A stretch of 64,000 nucleotides of DNA from Phaeoceros laevis (GCA_049999765.1 JBNGIQ010009390.1:1-64000); one strand, 5' to 3'; shown: positions 19,510 to 32,262, counted from the first letter of the stretch. A program made the numbers and translations. The notes: generated by a model from the sequence alone, not told the origin.

Positions 19510-21984
19510 GATGCATGGTGCCAAGAGCACAGCTCACACAAACCGCAGAATTAGTCATTGAAAGAAACCAGCCTGTGGAAATTACAATGGCCTGTTGGAA
19601 TCTAACACAACAGTGTTATGGCAAGTAACTCAATGCCCACACTCAGACTCTAAGACACCAATCAACACAATGATCGCTGCTGCCGTGAAGGCCGGGTCTT
19701 TGCAAGTAAGATTCTAAGCTCTCAAGTGTTTGAATGAACACAAGGAAATGTAAAATAACGCGTGCTTGAATGAACGCGAATGAAATGCAAGTAACCAAGT
19801 AACGCGTGCTTGAATGAACCCGTGAACGGGGAGCCTTGCTTCGGTCCAGGTGATCGTGAGCACAAAATCCCGATGAATAGCAGTTTGATTATGCATGAAG
19901 CGTGACAGCCAAAGACACCAAGAGCGCAGCTCCTAACCTGACAATGGAACTTGCAAAGACCGCAAGCCCTAGCGGCAGTCTCCCGCTTAAGCGCGTCCCC
20001 CTCTCTCCTGTTGCTCACACGCCAAGGAGCTGGAAGGCCACAGCGACTTGAATGCTGGGAGGCTGAGAGCCGCAAATCTGACTGGGATCCCGCTAAATGG
20101 AGGCTGAATCACGCATCTGGACAAGAGCTCATAAAGAGCTGCAAAAAGAAGTCTAAAAACAAGCTAATTACCTGAAGTGAAGGCCACACAGGCAAGGTCA
20201 AAAGCAAAAGCAATCTGACCACACCAAGGTGGCAAGCTAACCTGAATGACCTGAACCCAGGACCTGCATTACTCAGCTAGGAATGAACATGTCATGTCAT
20301 AGCACTCTAGAAAAAAGATAGATATAGAGCAAAATTTTGATCTAATAAAGATCAAATAAATACATATAGTCTTGTATTATACTATTAGCTATACCCTTAT
20401 GCTCTCTTGAGTTGGATAAGTACCAAAACACTTGTATTATCCGCCATTTAGCAAAGCAACCACAAATGCATTGCAGCTATTGTGTAAGGTCTTCCGGCCC
20501 TAGCTGGGCATTTGCTGCAATTGTTTCGATAAGGCAATTGCTTCGATACGGTAGGAAAGATATTCATTCTGTTTAACATAACGCTATGAAGCCAGATTGT
20601 TTCGGTAAGACAGGAAAGATATTCATTCTTTTTAACTTAATGCTATGAAGCCATAGGGCCGGAAAGTCATCAAACCATGAAATGTGCTGGATACAATATC
20701 CCTTTTGGGAGTCCCTTTGAGGACATTCAAGTGGTAAAGAACCCTGCCCCCCAAAGGGTGGCCGGGGTTTAATACCCACTCAGGGCAGTGTGCTCTATCA
20801 ATTAGTTTTAAAAAAAAACCGAAATATACAGTGAAATTTATCTACAGTGAAATCATAGCTTAACCGTCATAGTTGGCATGTCGAGTAGCTTGCTACTTTG
20901 ACATGTCACAAACATGGCGGCGTGCTCGATCCTTGGGGAGGTGCTTCCCTTGCAGCCATTTCCAACCTCACTGAGAGCAAGTTCTCCATTGTTAGCTTTT
21001 GTCAAGTACGTAGTAACTTGTAGTTCATGATTGATTCTTTTGAACGGCCCACCTTCTACTATTTTCATGGAGCTGTTAGCATATGCAAACAATAAGATTC
21101 TTTGAGCTGAATCATGACATATTTTACGTGCATTGATATCATGATGATGACTCCACATGACGACTGATGTTACATGGAATGATAATGACTCAATGAGTAT
21201 GGATACCAAAGTCAGCTTTTCTCCGTATTTACAACGTCCAAGAAATAGTACCTCCATATTGTGGGTCGGGCCGTTCACGGTTAGGAGGATCTACAATGCT
21301 ACTCACAATGCTACTGACAATGCTACTTGTGTCATAACTGGCAAACCTGAAAACCTTCTCAAGAAATGCCTTTGCTTGCTTGCTTTGCACTCATCCTCCA
21401 CTCAGCGAGTGTGGTGGCCACTGTCCCAGCCCTCCAGCACGGAGAGCGCATCAGAACACATCCGTACCAGCGGATCAGAAGAATCATCAGAAGAGGTGTG
21501 GACCGTGCCTGGTAGTAGAGCTACAGGCTGGAGCAAAAGGAGTGCATGCGTCTGAACTACCTCAACTACAATTCTACAGCACGGATCACGTACCTAAACT
21601 GGCTCAGCAAAAATTCGGGCAGCCCATTTACATCTGCGGCAAGAGGTATCCTTGTGAATATTATCCAAATGCTCGCATGCGGACAACCAAGTTTGGAGAT
21701 TGCTAGGAACTGCTGCTGATGTCTGGTGAGTTGGAGCCATTGAGGCATGCAGCTTGGGGTGTGATTCAAGGTCTTGTCAACATGGTAGCACCTTAGACAT
21801 TCAGGATCCTTATGCCAGAAGCCACGGGTGATGAGCACAACGTTACTTCAAGCACCTGACCGAGTCTTCTCTTCCTCCCTCCCAGAACAAACTAAACTAG
21901 AACTAGAACTCAAAGAAGAGGACGAAGAACAAGGCCACAAGGGCAGAGGCAAGCAAGCAATCAGACAGCCCGCAAGTAAGAAAA
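19510..21984. other. Gypsy leader region and intergenic DNA
   Basis: No gene recognised. The part next to Gag (19510-20300) should hold the 5' leader and LTR of the DNMT element. It has direct repeats of AACGCGTGCTTGAATGAAC (19757 and 19799) but no confident PBS. A direct duplication of about 65 bases around GGAAAGATATTCATTCT lies at 20555-20650. A tRNA-like remnant lies at 20755-20815. From 20820 to 21984 I see only short unsupported frames. Confidence 0.4.
20755..20818 (-). repeat. Possible tRNA-derived SINE remnant
   Basis: On the minus strand the sequence reads TTGATAGAGCAC (box A-like) followed about 25 bases later by GGGTATTAAACCCCGGCC (box B/T-arm-like), with an oligo-A/T tract at one edge. 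It does not fold into an intact tRNA. Confidence 0.25.
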
Positions 21985-23040
21985 TCAAGGCCAGAAATGA
22001 GCAAAGATGCCCCGCCAGCGCAGCTCAGCCAGGAGGAGCTTAGCCTGCTCTCTGGTGCGGGGCCTGAAACTGTTCCAGCCAAATCTGTTCATGGTTTGAT
22101 CCGCATAATGGATCTCCACAAACAGCTCATCCACAATTGCCACCATCTCGGGATCCTCCATCCAGCGCTTGAGAATAGGCCACTCCGCGGATTCGATGTC
22201 CATCTTCACCACCACCGTGTCGTTGGGCTGGAGCTTGAGCTCCTCTTTGATGAACCTGGTGATGTTCACGGCGCCCAGCGCCTCATCATCCGCGTCCGCC
22301 ACAAACTTATTGTAGAGCTTGATGCGGTCCAGCATCCACTGCGGCAGCCCGGGCTTCTCCCTGACCCGCACAGAGTCAGTGATCAAAGCCTCCGGTTGCC
22401 GCCAGTTCCCCGCCTCGTCGAACCCCTCCGCCGGCTTCCTGAACAGCGTCACCTCCTTCTCGAAGGCGTGCACCTCGGTGAAGTCGCAGGGGTAGATGGT
22501 GGAGAACCATTGCACGCTGCTCCAGAAGTAGTTGGCGCCCAGATCGAGGTACACCCGCCTCGAGGCCGCATTCAGATCCACCCGGCTGCCCATGAGCCAG
22601 GGCAGGATGTGCGTCCGGTCCTCCACGTCCGAGGCGTGCCGCAGAGCCCACCCGCGGCGGAAGTTGTTGTCATCATCCAGCTTCTCGATCAGCTGCCCTC
22701 GCACCCGGCAGAAGGCCGGCTCCCCGATCCACTTGAGCTGGTGCCAGGGATCCCCCTCCGTCCTATTCCACCTGGTCAGAGCCGCATCGTGGTGCCCCTG
22801 CAGAGTGGAGCACACCTCCTCAGCTTCTCCTCCTCCTCCCAGTGGCCATTCCTGCACTGTTTTACGCAACAAAACCTGCTCCTGTTGTTGCCCCCCGCAG
22901 CCTGGCCTGCCGAAGAAATCCAGACCCACGTAACACAGCAGGATGGCCAGCAACAGGTAGAGCGCCAGGAGGTGCTTGGATCTGGCTCCACGCGGCTCTG
23001 CAGCGATCGCCATAGCGCTGGCTATGGCCTTGTTTGTCAT
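21985..23040 (-). CDS. FkbM-like methyltransferase family membrane protein
   Basis: Intronless, 351 residues from the ATG at 23040 (the codon before it is GTG). A short basic N-terminus is followed by one membrane helix (HLLALYLLLAILLCYVGL, residues about 23-42), giving a type II anchor with a lumenal catalytic part. The domain contains RVYLDLGANYFWSSVQWF (SAM-binding loop), FTEVHAFEK, and the FkbM-type VVVKMDIESAEWPIL motif, ending GIFAHFWP. The plus-strand gene at 35162-36202 is a close paralogue. In plants such proteins are uncharacterised; a Golgi or ER small-molecule or glycan O-methyltransferase role is only inference. The family assignment rests on the DLGAN and MDIE motifs. Confidence 0.82.
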   Translation of the reverse strand: MTNKAIASAMAIAAEPRGARSKHLLALYLLLAILLCYVGLDFFGRPGCGGQQQEQVLLRKTVQEWPLGGGGEAEEVCSTLQGHHDAALTRWNRTEGDPWHQLKWIGEPAFCRVRGQLIEKLDDDNNFRRGWALRHASDVEDRTHILPWLMGSRVDLNAASRRVYLDLGANYFWSSVQWFSTIYPCDFTEVHAFEKEVTLFRKPAEGFDEAGNWRQPEALITDSVRVREKPGLPQWMLDRIKLYNKFVADADDEALGAVNITRFIKEELKLQPNDTVVVKMDIESAEWPILKRWMEDPEMVAIVDELFVEIHYADQTMNRFGWNSFRPRTREQAKLLLAELRWRGIFAHFWP

Positions 23041-23348
23041 CACAGATAGTGTCAGCCCTCACACCGCCCCTGCAGCAACCAGAGCGCCATAGCCAGGCGC
23101 CATAGCCAGGACCCTTGTGGTGGAGGTGGCGGAAGGGCCGAGGCCGCAGGCTTCCCGCCTGTTGCATTCTATCGAGTCTTTTCTCGAGATCAGGTGCAAC
23201 AGTCAGATTCTAACATCTAATCCTGCAAGGTTCAAGTTGCGCGGTGAATCAAGCAACTAATAAAACGGCTCTCAGTTACATGGCCACATGATGATGACCG
23301 CGTCCTCTCCGCTGAGCGAGTACTACGGTTAGCCTGGTGTTCCATGTG

Positions 23349-23448
23349 NNNNNNNNNNNNNNNNNNNNNNNNNNNNNNNNNNNNNNNNNNNNNNNNNNNN
23401 NNNNNNNNNNNNNNNNNNNNNNNNNNNNNNNNNNNNNNNNNNNNNNNN
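23349..23448. other. Assembly gap (about 100 N)
   Basis: A run of N of nominal size just inside the left copy of the segmental duplication. The true content is unknown. Confidence 0.95.
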
Positions 23449-25482
23449 CACTTGCGAGTAGCCGGACCCGGCACCTCTAAGTGAGTTTTGCATGGACAAG
23501 TGGTAACCCGGGCCGGTGATCTAATGACCGGCCCGGCATGCACATGGAAACCAGCCTTACTCGGTCCTCGTGACACCCTTTACTCGGTCCTCGTGACACC
23601 CTGTTCCTCGATTGTCACGGGTCCTGTCTACCAAACAACCCTAAACTTCAGTACATATCCAGTACCCTCATATCAGATCATCAGATCCTACGTCATTCAT
23701 TTCCCCTCAGAGAATACATCGTGCCAATGCTGTGATACCTCCAACATCTCCGTTTGGGGCAAATTTGTCCCCCTCCAATCAAGTATCCAGACTCTGTCTG
23801 TACTCTGGAGGCGACCCCACCTCGATGCTTGCAAACGTCCTGCCAGCTTTCTGACCCTTTGAAACCAGACGCATAAAACCATCTACCGGCATCAATCAGC
23901 TTAAAACCTGTCCTATGAGCAGCCTGTTAGCAGCAATTTTCTCTGGCTCATCTAAATGGCCTGCCAGGAACTTGTGATGCTCACCAATGTGCATGGCTCC
24001 ACCACGGCCTTGATGAACTGCTGACTTTCAAATCTCCTCAAGGTGCTCATGGGGACGTGCTACGAGGAGGCGGGTGGACTCAACTGTATCATCTCTTCCT
24101 GCAAAAAAAAGTCTTTAGCTGCTTGTGGTCCTCATTGCTCCTCGGAACCAATTGAATGGATCAGGGCATTCCATGCTACTGCTGCTAATCCTTTCGAGGG
24201 CCCTGTGCAATGAATGAAGCCTTCGTCCTCCTACCTGCCACATCTTGCACAAAGCAGTTAACTGCCTACAAACATGTCATGCTTCAGTCCTCTTTCTCTA
24301 GACTCTTTGACTATCTGCTTGCCTTGTGGTCAGAGCTCCTCCCCTCTGCAGATGCATTTCAGGAGAAAGCAGAAGTAACACGGGTGGCCATCTTCTCATA
24401 CACAGAAACAGCTTTTCTGCTAACACGGCGCCCTTGTCTTGTATATAGAGGTGGTAAAGCACCTTGCGTGCATCTTTCCAAGTCTGGCTGAGGGCCACAC
24501 TCCAGCATCACTAAGTATGCACTTACCTTGTCAGGTTCAGGAGACGGGGCACGTTTCCCTTGTTGCCTATCATCCCATAAGGTCCAAAACAAGCTGTCGC
24601 CACGAGAGCTCCTGCCCTGCTCTCCCTCTAAATTTAGAACACTCGCGGAGCTCCCCAGACAGCCTAGACGACCAGAAGGCTGCAGCTCCTGCACATTGCT
24701 GTTCCCCCCAAACAGTTGCAGGCGCTAATTCTGAGACCTTGGCACACATGGAGCAGCATGAGCGCAGATCGATAGCCAAATGTAGTGGATTTCCTCTTCC
24801 AAGTCCAAGAGTGGTCACTGCAACCTACTCCGGTTCCTGGTTCATACCTGCTTTGTTGCTGTAGTAGGTCGCAGTTGCGGCCATGTAAAGCTGGAAGTTG
24901 CGATCTGTTTCGGCACATTTCTATCGAGAGCCAGTGAAAGCTGCATCCTCTATACATACGCAGTAGATAGCACGCTTTTTGGCATAGCCTGAGGTCCACG
25001 AGGACCCTGCTGGACAAAACTTGAGCTCCATGATCACTACCATCCCTCCTAATCTCCACAAAAAACAGGACGAGTGGGAACAGCCCGTAAAGAGTAGCCG
25101 GAAGGACAAACCACACTCGGTGGAGAGGTGGTTCTGACCGTCGCTTGCACACGTCGTCTAGACTAGTCAACCGGGTTTGAGAATTGGGAGAATTATGCGC
25201 GTTTCTTAATACGAGGGACGGTGAACAGGAGCAGTTGGTCACTGTTGTCGGCCTCCCCTCTCATCTGGTTGCAGCTGTACAGTGTGCCAGTGTGTCAGCA
25301 ACACAGATCTGACAGTGTCAATCCTTTGCCTGAGTTGGTATCCAGCTTCGGGGAATGCCAAGTAACCAGCCCGGCGTCCACGCGTAAATCTTGGAGCTGG
25401 TCCGATCCGGCCGGCCGTTGAGCAAGCTTTGCTTCCAGACGTGGATTCATCAGCCATTGCCCAGGTCGGCAGAATGAGGTCA

Positions 25483-25610
25483 TGGGCGATCAGCACCGTT
25501 ACCGTCGCCGATGTTCGGACAAGATGGAGTCAAATGATAACGCTCTACCTGGTGGTGGTGATTCTTGCCAGCTAAGTAGGTTTGGATTTCTACACGCATC
25601 ATAGCGGCGG
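25483..25610 (+). pseudogene. Truncated 5' fragment of the FkbM-like gene
   Basis: The sequence matches the first 40 or so codons of the gene at 35195 nearly base for base (TLYLVVVILAS, then VGLDFYTHHSGGL). The Tyr codon in the membrane segment is TAA, and similarity stops after about codon 44. It marks the end of the left duplication copy. Confidence 0.88.
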
Positions 25611-25613
25611 CCT

Positions 25614-26705
25614 AAAATCAAGCACATTTTTGAGCTCCGCCTACGACGATTTTGGGTAGCCTAGCGATTCTCGTGTGTGTCTGTAGATAGGTCATCCAGC
25701 AATTGACTACCTTCATAGCGACCCCTGAACACCATCAAACAAGTCAGTCATGGCTCAAGTAGAACCTAGCTCCTGTACACAAGTATGAGAGGAAGGAAAC
25801 AGGACGTTCCGAAAAGGGATGCCTTGTCAATCGGACATAAAATACCTCAAATGGTCTGCCTCGTTCCCAACATCCATCTTGTCAATTTCTCGTTCAACTC
25901 CCGTCAAAGAAAGGTTTACCTCCATGTCACCCAGACTCACCCTGGCTTTCTTCTCCGTTGGCACCTGGAATAGTCGTTTTAATTCTCTCAAGCATATTCG
26001 AAGCGACAAGCCTTCCTCACGGCCCGTTCCTTCACAATTTCTAAGAATATCTGATCATCGGACTCTCCTGACTCCTGTACCATGGCCATTGTCTTGCTCA
26101 CCCAGCTAGTGCAAGCAAGGTATCTGAAGTTGTGTCAGAGAACCCTGCATTGCTTTTCCGAGAATTTACACTTCCTCATCACACCGCAGATCGTAGAGCT
26201 CAAGCAGAATCTGTTTGTGCCTAAATATGTGATCACAAAAGTAAGCTGGAATCAGGCCTCCAAACAGTTCGGAAACAAAAGAACATGCATGAAAGGGGGA
26301 CCTTTTGAACAACCGAACAACCGGTACCCGGAGATAAATTTGTCAATTAGAATTCTCTGTCTGTCCGTCTCTTCATCAAGCATTCTTTCTTAGGCGTCTT
26401 TCGTCAGTCTCTCTAACTGCTGCGTGTGCTTTGCAAGATCCCGCTGTGCAATCTCTCTTTCCCGAAGGGCCGGTTCCCTGGTACCCCTAGATCAGGTCCA
26501 TCTAACTTCAGCTCTCTACTTCCCTTGTCGGCGCTTTCGGCCGCCCTCTTCCCCTCCCATCGAGCCTTTTGCTACTCCCAGATTCCTCCCAGATCTGTCG
26601 AAGTAACAGGTTATATCGGAAGTGCAGGTTATATTGGTATCCCTTGGGCAGTCTAGCAACTTTGATGGCACATATCGTGCATTCTTGGGGTTTGGTTTAC
26701 TGAAG
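25614..26705. other. Intergenic region upstream of SEC3
   Basis: This region holds the SEC3 promoter and 5' UTR. A minus-strand frame at 26009-25827 looks mildly coding (LRELKRLFQVPTEKKARVSL) but I cannot place it. No TATA box stands out. Confidence 0.35.
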
Positions 26706-29700
26706 ATGGCGCAGTCTTCTGAAGATGCCGAACTGGTCAAGAGCGTGGAAAACTTCTTCCGAGATGATGAAAACTCTGTGCTGGTGGCTTTCAGAGTCAC
26801 CAAATGCGAGGCTGCCTGGAGCGTGGCTGGGAGGCGAAACCGACTTACGTCGAAACCGCGCATTCTTGCTCTCACTGGTCCGTGATTGAATTGTTCAGCT
26901 GCTATACGTAGTTGGATTGAGCCTGAGATGCAAGCAATCTGGATTTTAACAAACTGATCAACAACACTGCAAAGGTTCACCCGTTGCCTTTCACATGTGC
27001 CGTACAGCAACGCGATCGAAGTCTACCCAGAAATTCAAGGTGAAGATACAGATTCTGAAGCAAGGATCAAGCGGTCTTGAGGTTGGCTCGCACTCTGTTC
27101 CTCAGCCACAAGCCTGCTCGAAGTTAAAGTCTTTTGTTACTGTGTTCACCAGCAAAAGTCTTTTGTTACTGTGTTCACCAGCACCTTACATCTTGGCTTT
27201 TCCAAGTTTTGCAGATAGCAAAAGTATACAAGCTTAAACATCTGGGTAAAGTGGAGTCAGTTCCCAGCGACAGTTCCGGCTGCACGTTTGTTCTGGTCTC
27301 ATTCTTACTCTGTACCCTCTGGTTTGAATTCAAATTTGAAGTACAGTTTACCGTTTAGTTATATGACTGAAGTCTGGACCCTGACGTCTGCTAGAGATCA
27401 TGAGTCCCTCCCGGCTGTAAAATTATTCAAAGAGGTGGGGTGTGTCTTCCTGGTCTATTTGTCAGCTGCACTTTATTTGCAGGGTTTTGAAAACCTGAAG
27501 AGCCAGGCCACTATACCCCCTCAATGGACAATGCGCAATGTGGACGACAGGTGATTGCAGCTCCTTCACAATGATGACCGGCAACTTAACATCATAGAAG
27601 GCGTATCAATGGTTTCAGCATGTCTGTGAGCATTTCACGTCTCACTGTTTGATGTTTCATACAGGAACCATTTCCTCACAACTGTACTGAAATTGTGCAA
27701 AGACAACGTTGGCCGCTTGCCAAAGATCATTGGGATGGATGTTGTGGAAATGGCACTGTGGGCACAGGTTCGACTTGATTCTTACTTGACCTTGGTAGGT
27801 AAAACGAAATCCTGCAACTTTATAATTCACTGGGATTTCGCCTTACCAGGAAAATGCCAAAGCATTACCAATAGAGGGTCCAAGACTGGCAGGGACTGCC
27901 GAAGTTGGTGAAGCACAGAAAGAAAATAGAGTTACTGTGGAGAAAGACCTGGTGTCGAAGGCAGAAGAAGAGGACATGGAGGCCCTTCTTGGCACGTGCG
28001 TACCGAGACCCTCTTCCTTACATTGGACTATGGTTCTGGTAGCCCAGTCAATACCTGCCTTCAGTTTGCTCAAGTAACCTATACATGGTGTAGAGCTGCT
28101 TAGCCTGACTTGGATGGTTACATTTGCTGATTGGCTGCCAGGTATGTTATGGGGATTGATGAAGCAGAAGCATTTTCTGAGCGTCTGAAACGAGAACTCT
28201 CTGCGTTAGAGGCGGCAAATGTGTACGCTATCTTGGAAAGTGAGCCACTAGTGGAGGAGGTATGGATCTGGTGGTCAGGCTAAGTTTGACAGGGTAGAGC
28301 TAGGAGTTCTGAGCTGTTAATGGCTCGGGTGGCTGACTCTCTTGTGGCATCAAGGTCCATCAGTTTATCACAGTTGGGGTACTGGTTAAAATTTTCCAAC
28401 CTCTGCTTTGCTCAGGTGCTTCAGCAACTCGATCTGGCAACATCAAGTGTTGAGGACATGGATGAATGGCTTGGGATATTCAATGTCAAACTGAGGCACA
28501 TGCGGGAGGATATAGAGTCGGTATATGTTCCGAAGAACTAATTGTGTGACTCATCCCCATGTCCTAAGTTCTCTGCATCACCAAGACATGATAAATTCGA
28601 TGTTGATGTGGGTTCTCCATGCAGATTGAAGCAAGGAACAACAGGCTTGAAATGCAAGCCCAGAACAACGCTCTACTTGTTGAGGAGCTCAACAAGCTTC
28701 TAGACAGGTTGCGAATTCCATCTCAGGTATTCATGGGTTTGAGGATACCCTGGAGGAGTCACCCCTTGGATTCTAGGATGGAGCCCTTCATCTCACCTGT
28801 TGATGTTTTTCGCTGTTGTTGCTTCTATGCAGTATGCTTCCCTTTTGAAGGAGGGATCGTTTGATGAGGCACGGATGCCTCAAAACGTGGAGGCTTGTGA
28901 CTGGTTGGCAACAGCTTTACGTGGTCTTGACCCACCACTTTTAGATCCCGCATATGCAGGAATGCGAGCTGTAAGCATTGGTCAACTCAGCTACAATGTG
29001 TAGCACCATGTTGCAATGTCTTGGTAATAGCATGTGGTTCAATGGACGAAATAATTGTATGACTGTACGCCAAAAGTACTTGCCTTCAGAGATGTCAAGG
29101 CGTTCTTGATTGTGTATTAACTTTTAGAACTTCGGTCTCTTGGTTGTTTAGGTGAAGGACAAGCGCGTAGAGCTGGAGAAACTGAAGGCAACTTTTGTTC
29201 GCAGGGCCACAGATTTTTTGAGAAATTACCTCTCGAGCTTAGTAGATTTTATGATAAGTGATAAGGCCTGTTTTTCACAGGCAAGTTCTCCACCAGAGTA
29301 CTCTGATGAAGGTTCCTGGCTTTCTTTGTTTCTTTCTTTCTTCAATGAGTATTAACGGTAGGCAGCAACACTTCAATTATCCAGCGAGGACAGCTGAAGA
29401 GGCCAGATCATGCAGATCTACGGTTCAAGTGTCGAACATATGCACGGATGCTTCAACATTTGAAGGTGCTGTGACTTGTTTGCAGACCAGGGTTATGCCA
29501 TTTCGAACCTGTCCGGATTCCACATAGTTACATTGTCCACTCCTTGTTGCTGGTGCAGAGCCTGGATAAAAGTTCTGTGGTACCCTTGCGGAAGGCATAT
29601 TGTCACTCCCTAAATCTGTTGCTGCGGCGAGAAGTAAGTCTTGGTCTCTTTTTGTAGGCCCGAGTCTTGAAGTCTTCTCTTCCTGTTGACTGGACTTCGA

Positions 29701-32262
29701 CAAGTTGGTCTGTCCTTAGGCTTGCTTCTTGTTACCAGGCAGAAGTACATCGTAACTGTGCTAAGGTGAAACCAGCTGATTTTTTTCTTGCATCAGGCTC
29801 GTGAGTATGCGCATGAACTTCGAGCAAGCACAAAAACACCCAGAGCTGCTTCTGGTGGTAGTGTGGTTGCTGGCCCAGGGGGTTTCCTAGAAGGTGCAGG
29901 CAGCACAAGTTTTCACACTCCAGGTGCTGGAGGTGATACTTCTACCCTGTCGGAGGCTTATGCAAAGATGCTTCGAGTATTCATCCCGCTTTTGGTGGAC
30001 GAGGTATGATACTCATGCTGGAATCCACAAGAGGATTAGGTGTCTACCAGGTCCAGGCTAAGGCTGACTTTTTTTAATGGCGCAGAGCTCCTTTTTTGCA
30101 TCATTCATGTGCTTTGAAGTGCTACCTCTGGCTCCTCCTGGCGGTCCCCCTGCGTCCGATAAGGGAGATGATGATGATGATGATGATGATGACATCAGCC
30201 CCATGAACATGGACGGCACTGATGCAAAGCCAAGTAAACACCCCTTTTCAAACTGTTTGTTGGAGCTCGGGAGCAGTATTGGCCGCTTTCAACAAGTAGT
30301 GCATTTATTATGGGCTTTTGCTGAGAGGTATTTTCTTTACAGGGGAGCGGAATTCTACTGAGTTGGAAGTGTTGAATCAAGCCCTTCATGAATTACTTGA
30401 TGGGATTCAGGTCCGAGCTGGAGAGTACTATACCCTTTTCTTTTTTTCTCATAAATGTCTCCCGTTAGTAGCAGCTGAGCCATTGTAACGTGCAGGAGGA
30501 TTTTTATGGAGTGGTTGATTGGGTTGCAAAAATAGACCCACTCCGCTGCATTTCAATGCAAGGTGTGACTGAGCGGTATCTATCTAGCCACAAAGCTGAT
30601 GCTGCTGGGTTTGTCCGGCGATTGCTGGCTGACCTCCAGGCCAGGATAAGCAGCCAGTTCAACAAGGTTCGAGTCCATCTGACACCAGATTCCTGTCGGT
30701 TCGAAATTGTTGCTGCATAGGGGATGCCCTAGCACCAGCAGTCATTTTAAATGGCTTTTCTTGATGCGCATGAAGGAATGACCAGCAGTCCAATCCAATG
30801 TTGATATACAGTTTATAGAGGAGTATGCCCATAATATAGAGAGAAATGGAAACGGAAAGCAAGCAGGGGTCTTATCCTACATCCCTAGGTGAGTGCCTGT
30901 TACGCATGTTATGACTAGCCGTTGCTCTGTGCTGGATGTGGGTGATCAGCTGGGTGACTGTCAACCTCACTCCTGTTGCAGGTTTGCAGTGTTAGCCGCG
31001 AAAATGGAGAGTCTCATCCAGGGCAATTCCAGGGAGGTGGTTGACACGGCATACATAAAGCTGGTGAGGTTGTCTGGCATGATAGGTTCTGCTACCGAGT
31101 TCCCTGTCTTACATGTGACTGACTGATGAGGGTGTTCTTGTCTGCAGGTGGGTTCAATGTTTGCTGTGCTTGATCTGACTGCAAGCCAGGATCCAAAGCA
31201 TTCAGATGTGTTGTTGCTGGAGAACTACGCGGCTTTCCAAAACAGGTGATGCGTAGGAGTTTTGCCTTTGCGCATGATGGCACGTAGGGGAGGGAGGGTT
31301 AGTTATTGACCCTGTTTATGGTGCTGTCTTGCCAGTATGTTTGACCTCGCCAACGTAGTCCCAACTCTGGCGAAGTATTATCAGCAAGCAAGTGAGTCCT
31401 ACGAGCAAGCATGCACGCGCTACATCAATGGAATAATCACTTCCGTGAGTTCATCTCTACGAGTGATCTCAGTAATGTGCCTGTCGTGCTGAAGCGGTGG
31501 TAACTAGGTCGTGAATCTGCAGTCTGTGTATTTTCTACTCCTAACTCTTTGCTCAACCTTCTTGGGACTGCAGCAATTTGAGAAACTTTTTCAGTTCACT
31601 CAGAAGGTGGACAACTTGCTATACACCATCACACCGGAAGAGGTACATTTAGCTTGCACTGCCGCTAATATTTCATACATGAGTTTAATCCGGAAAGCCT
31701 TCCTTCAATGTCTTTGCAGTGTAATGAGTACTAGTCTTGGACGGAGTCTCTGATGCTTACGTTACACTGTTCGTTGCAGGTTGCTTATCAAATAGGAACC
31801 TCCAGCAATGACCTTCGGAAGCTTTTGAGAGAGAGTCTGCAAAGAGTGAGCAGCTTTTTCTCTCTGGTTGTGTGACAAATCGTGTAAGACTCTGCCTCAT
31901 GATCTCTGAGGCTTCCTTTCGTGTTGCTTGATGGAAGGTGGACAGAAGTCTTACAGCCATGAACCGCCGAATGCAAAAGCACCTGACATCAGCAAAAAAA
32001 AAAAAAAAAAAAAAGGGCAGTAAGCGTCAGTGCTTGTCTTCCTAAGATGTGTTCCCCCCCCCCACAATACCGTATCTCATCTCACAGGTAGCAATGAACC
32101 GAGCTGCCTTGACTGCGTCCGACTGACCTTTGCCGAAATCGCATGCAGGAATGCTTTCTGGACAAGTACGAGAGCTTGGAGAACATGATGAGCAAGTGTT
32201 ACTCGAGCGTAACTCTCAGCCCGTCGCTCGCGGAAATGAAAGAGCTGTGCAAAACTGTTTGA
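26706..32262 (+). CDS. SEC3: Exocyst complex subunit SEC3
   Basis: SEC3 binds phosphoinositides and tethers secretory vesicles to the plasma membrane. I model 26 exons: 26706-26877, 27008-27081, 27215-27295, 27483-27550, 27665-27767, 27850-27995, 28142-28259, 28416-28520, 28625-28726, 28833-28970, 29152-29280, 29385-29465, 29559-29633, 29797-30003, 30086-30233, 30343-30410, 30496-30666, 30812-30888, 30982-31063, 31148-31245, 31336-31444, 31574-31642, 31780-31845, 31938-32019, 32088-32116, 32149-32262. Phases join throughout, giving 903 residues (Arabidopsis SEC3A is about 890). Diagnostic stretches: PPQWTMRN (N-terminal PH region), [70 protein letters not shown]. Intron 11 has a GC donor. The last intron (32 bases) and a 21-A run in exon 24 are suspicious. 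Confidence 0.93.

Larger units (their letters stand above)
23247..25613. repeat. Left copy of the segmental duplication around SEC3
   Basis: The copy starts at the AAGCAACTAA...AAAACGGCT segment and matches 32493-35330 in direct orientation with small indels. Shared landmarks include CATCTACCGGCATCAA (23880; 32700), CAGAGCTCCTC-CCTCTGCAGATGC (24335; 33135), GTCCAAAACAAGCTGTCGCCAC (24580; 34237) and the 5' end of an FkbM-like gene (25483; 35195). An insertion of about 0.8 kb (33230-34040) is present only in the right copy. On the minus strand the unit holds decayed coding-like stretches, possibly PPR-related. None is intact. Confidence 0.85.

Noticed and set aside
19638-19662. Possible tRNA-Met primer-binding site for the methyltransferase element (minus strand TTGGTGTCTTAGAG)
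   Set aside because: It resembles the usual TGGTATCAGAGC only with gaps and mismatches, and no LTR end could be matched to it.
10200-20300. LTR pair for the methyltransferase element
   Set aside because: No long direct repeat was found between sequence beyond pol and sequence before Gag; the 3' side is occupied by the DUF7869-type gene.
21997-23049. 350-codon plus-strand frame
   Set aside because: Antisense shadow of the FkbM-like gene; composition follows its codon-third-position bias and no domain is visible.
25827-26009. Minus-strand 60-codon frame with LRELKRLFQVPTEKKARVSL
   Set aside because: Looks coding but is too short, lacks neighbours in frame and matches nothing I can name.
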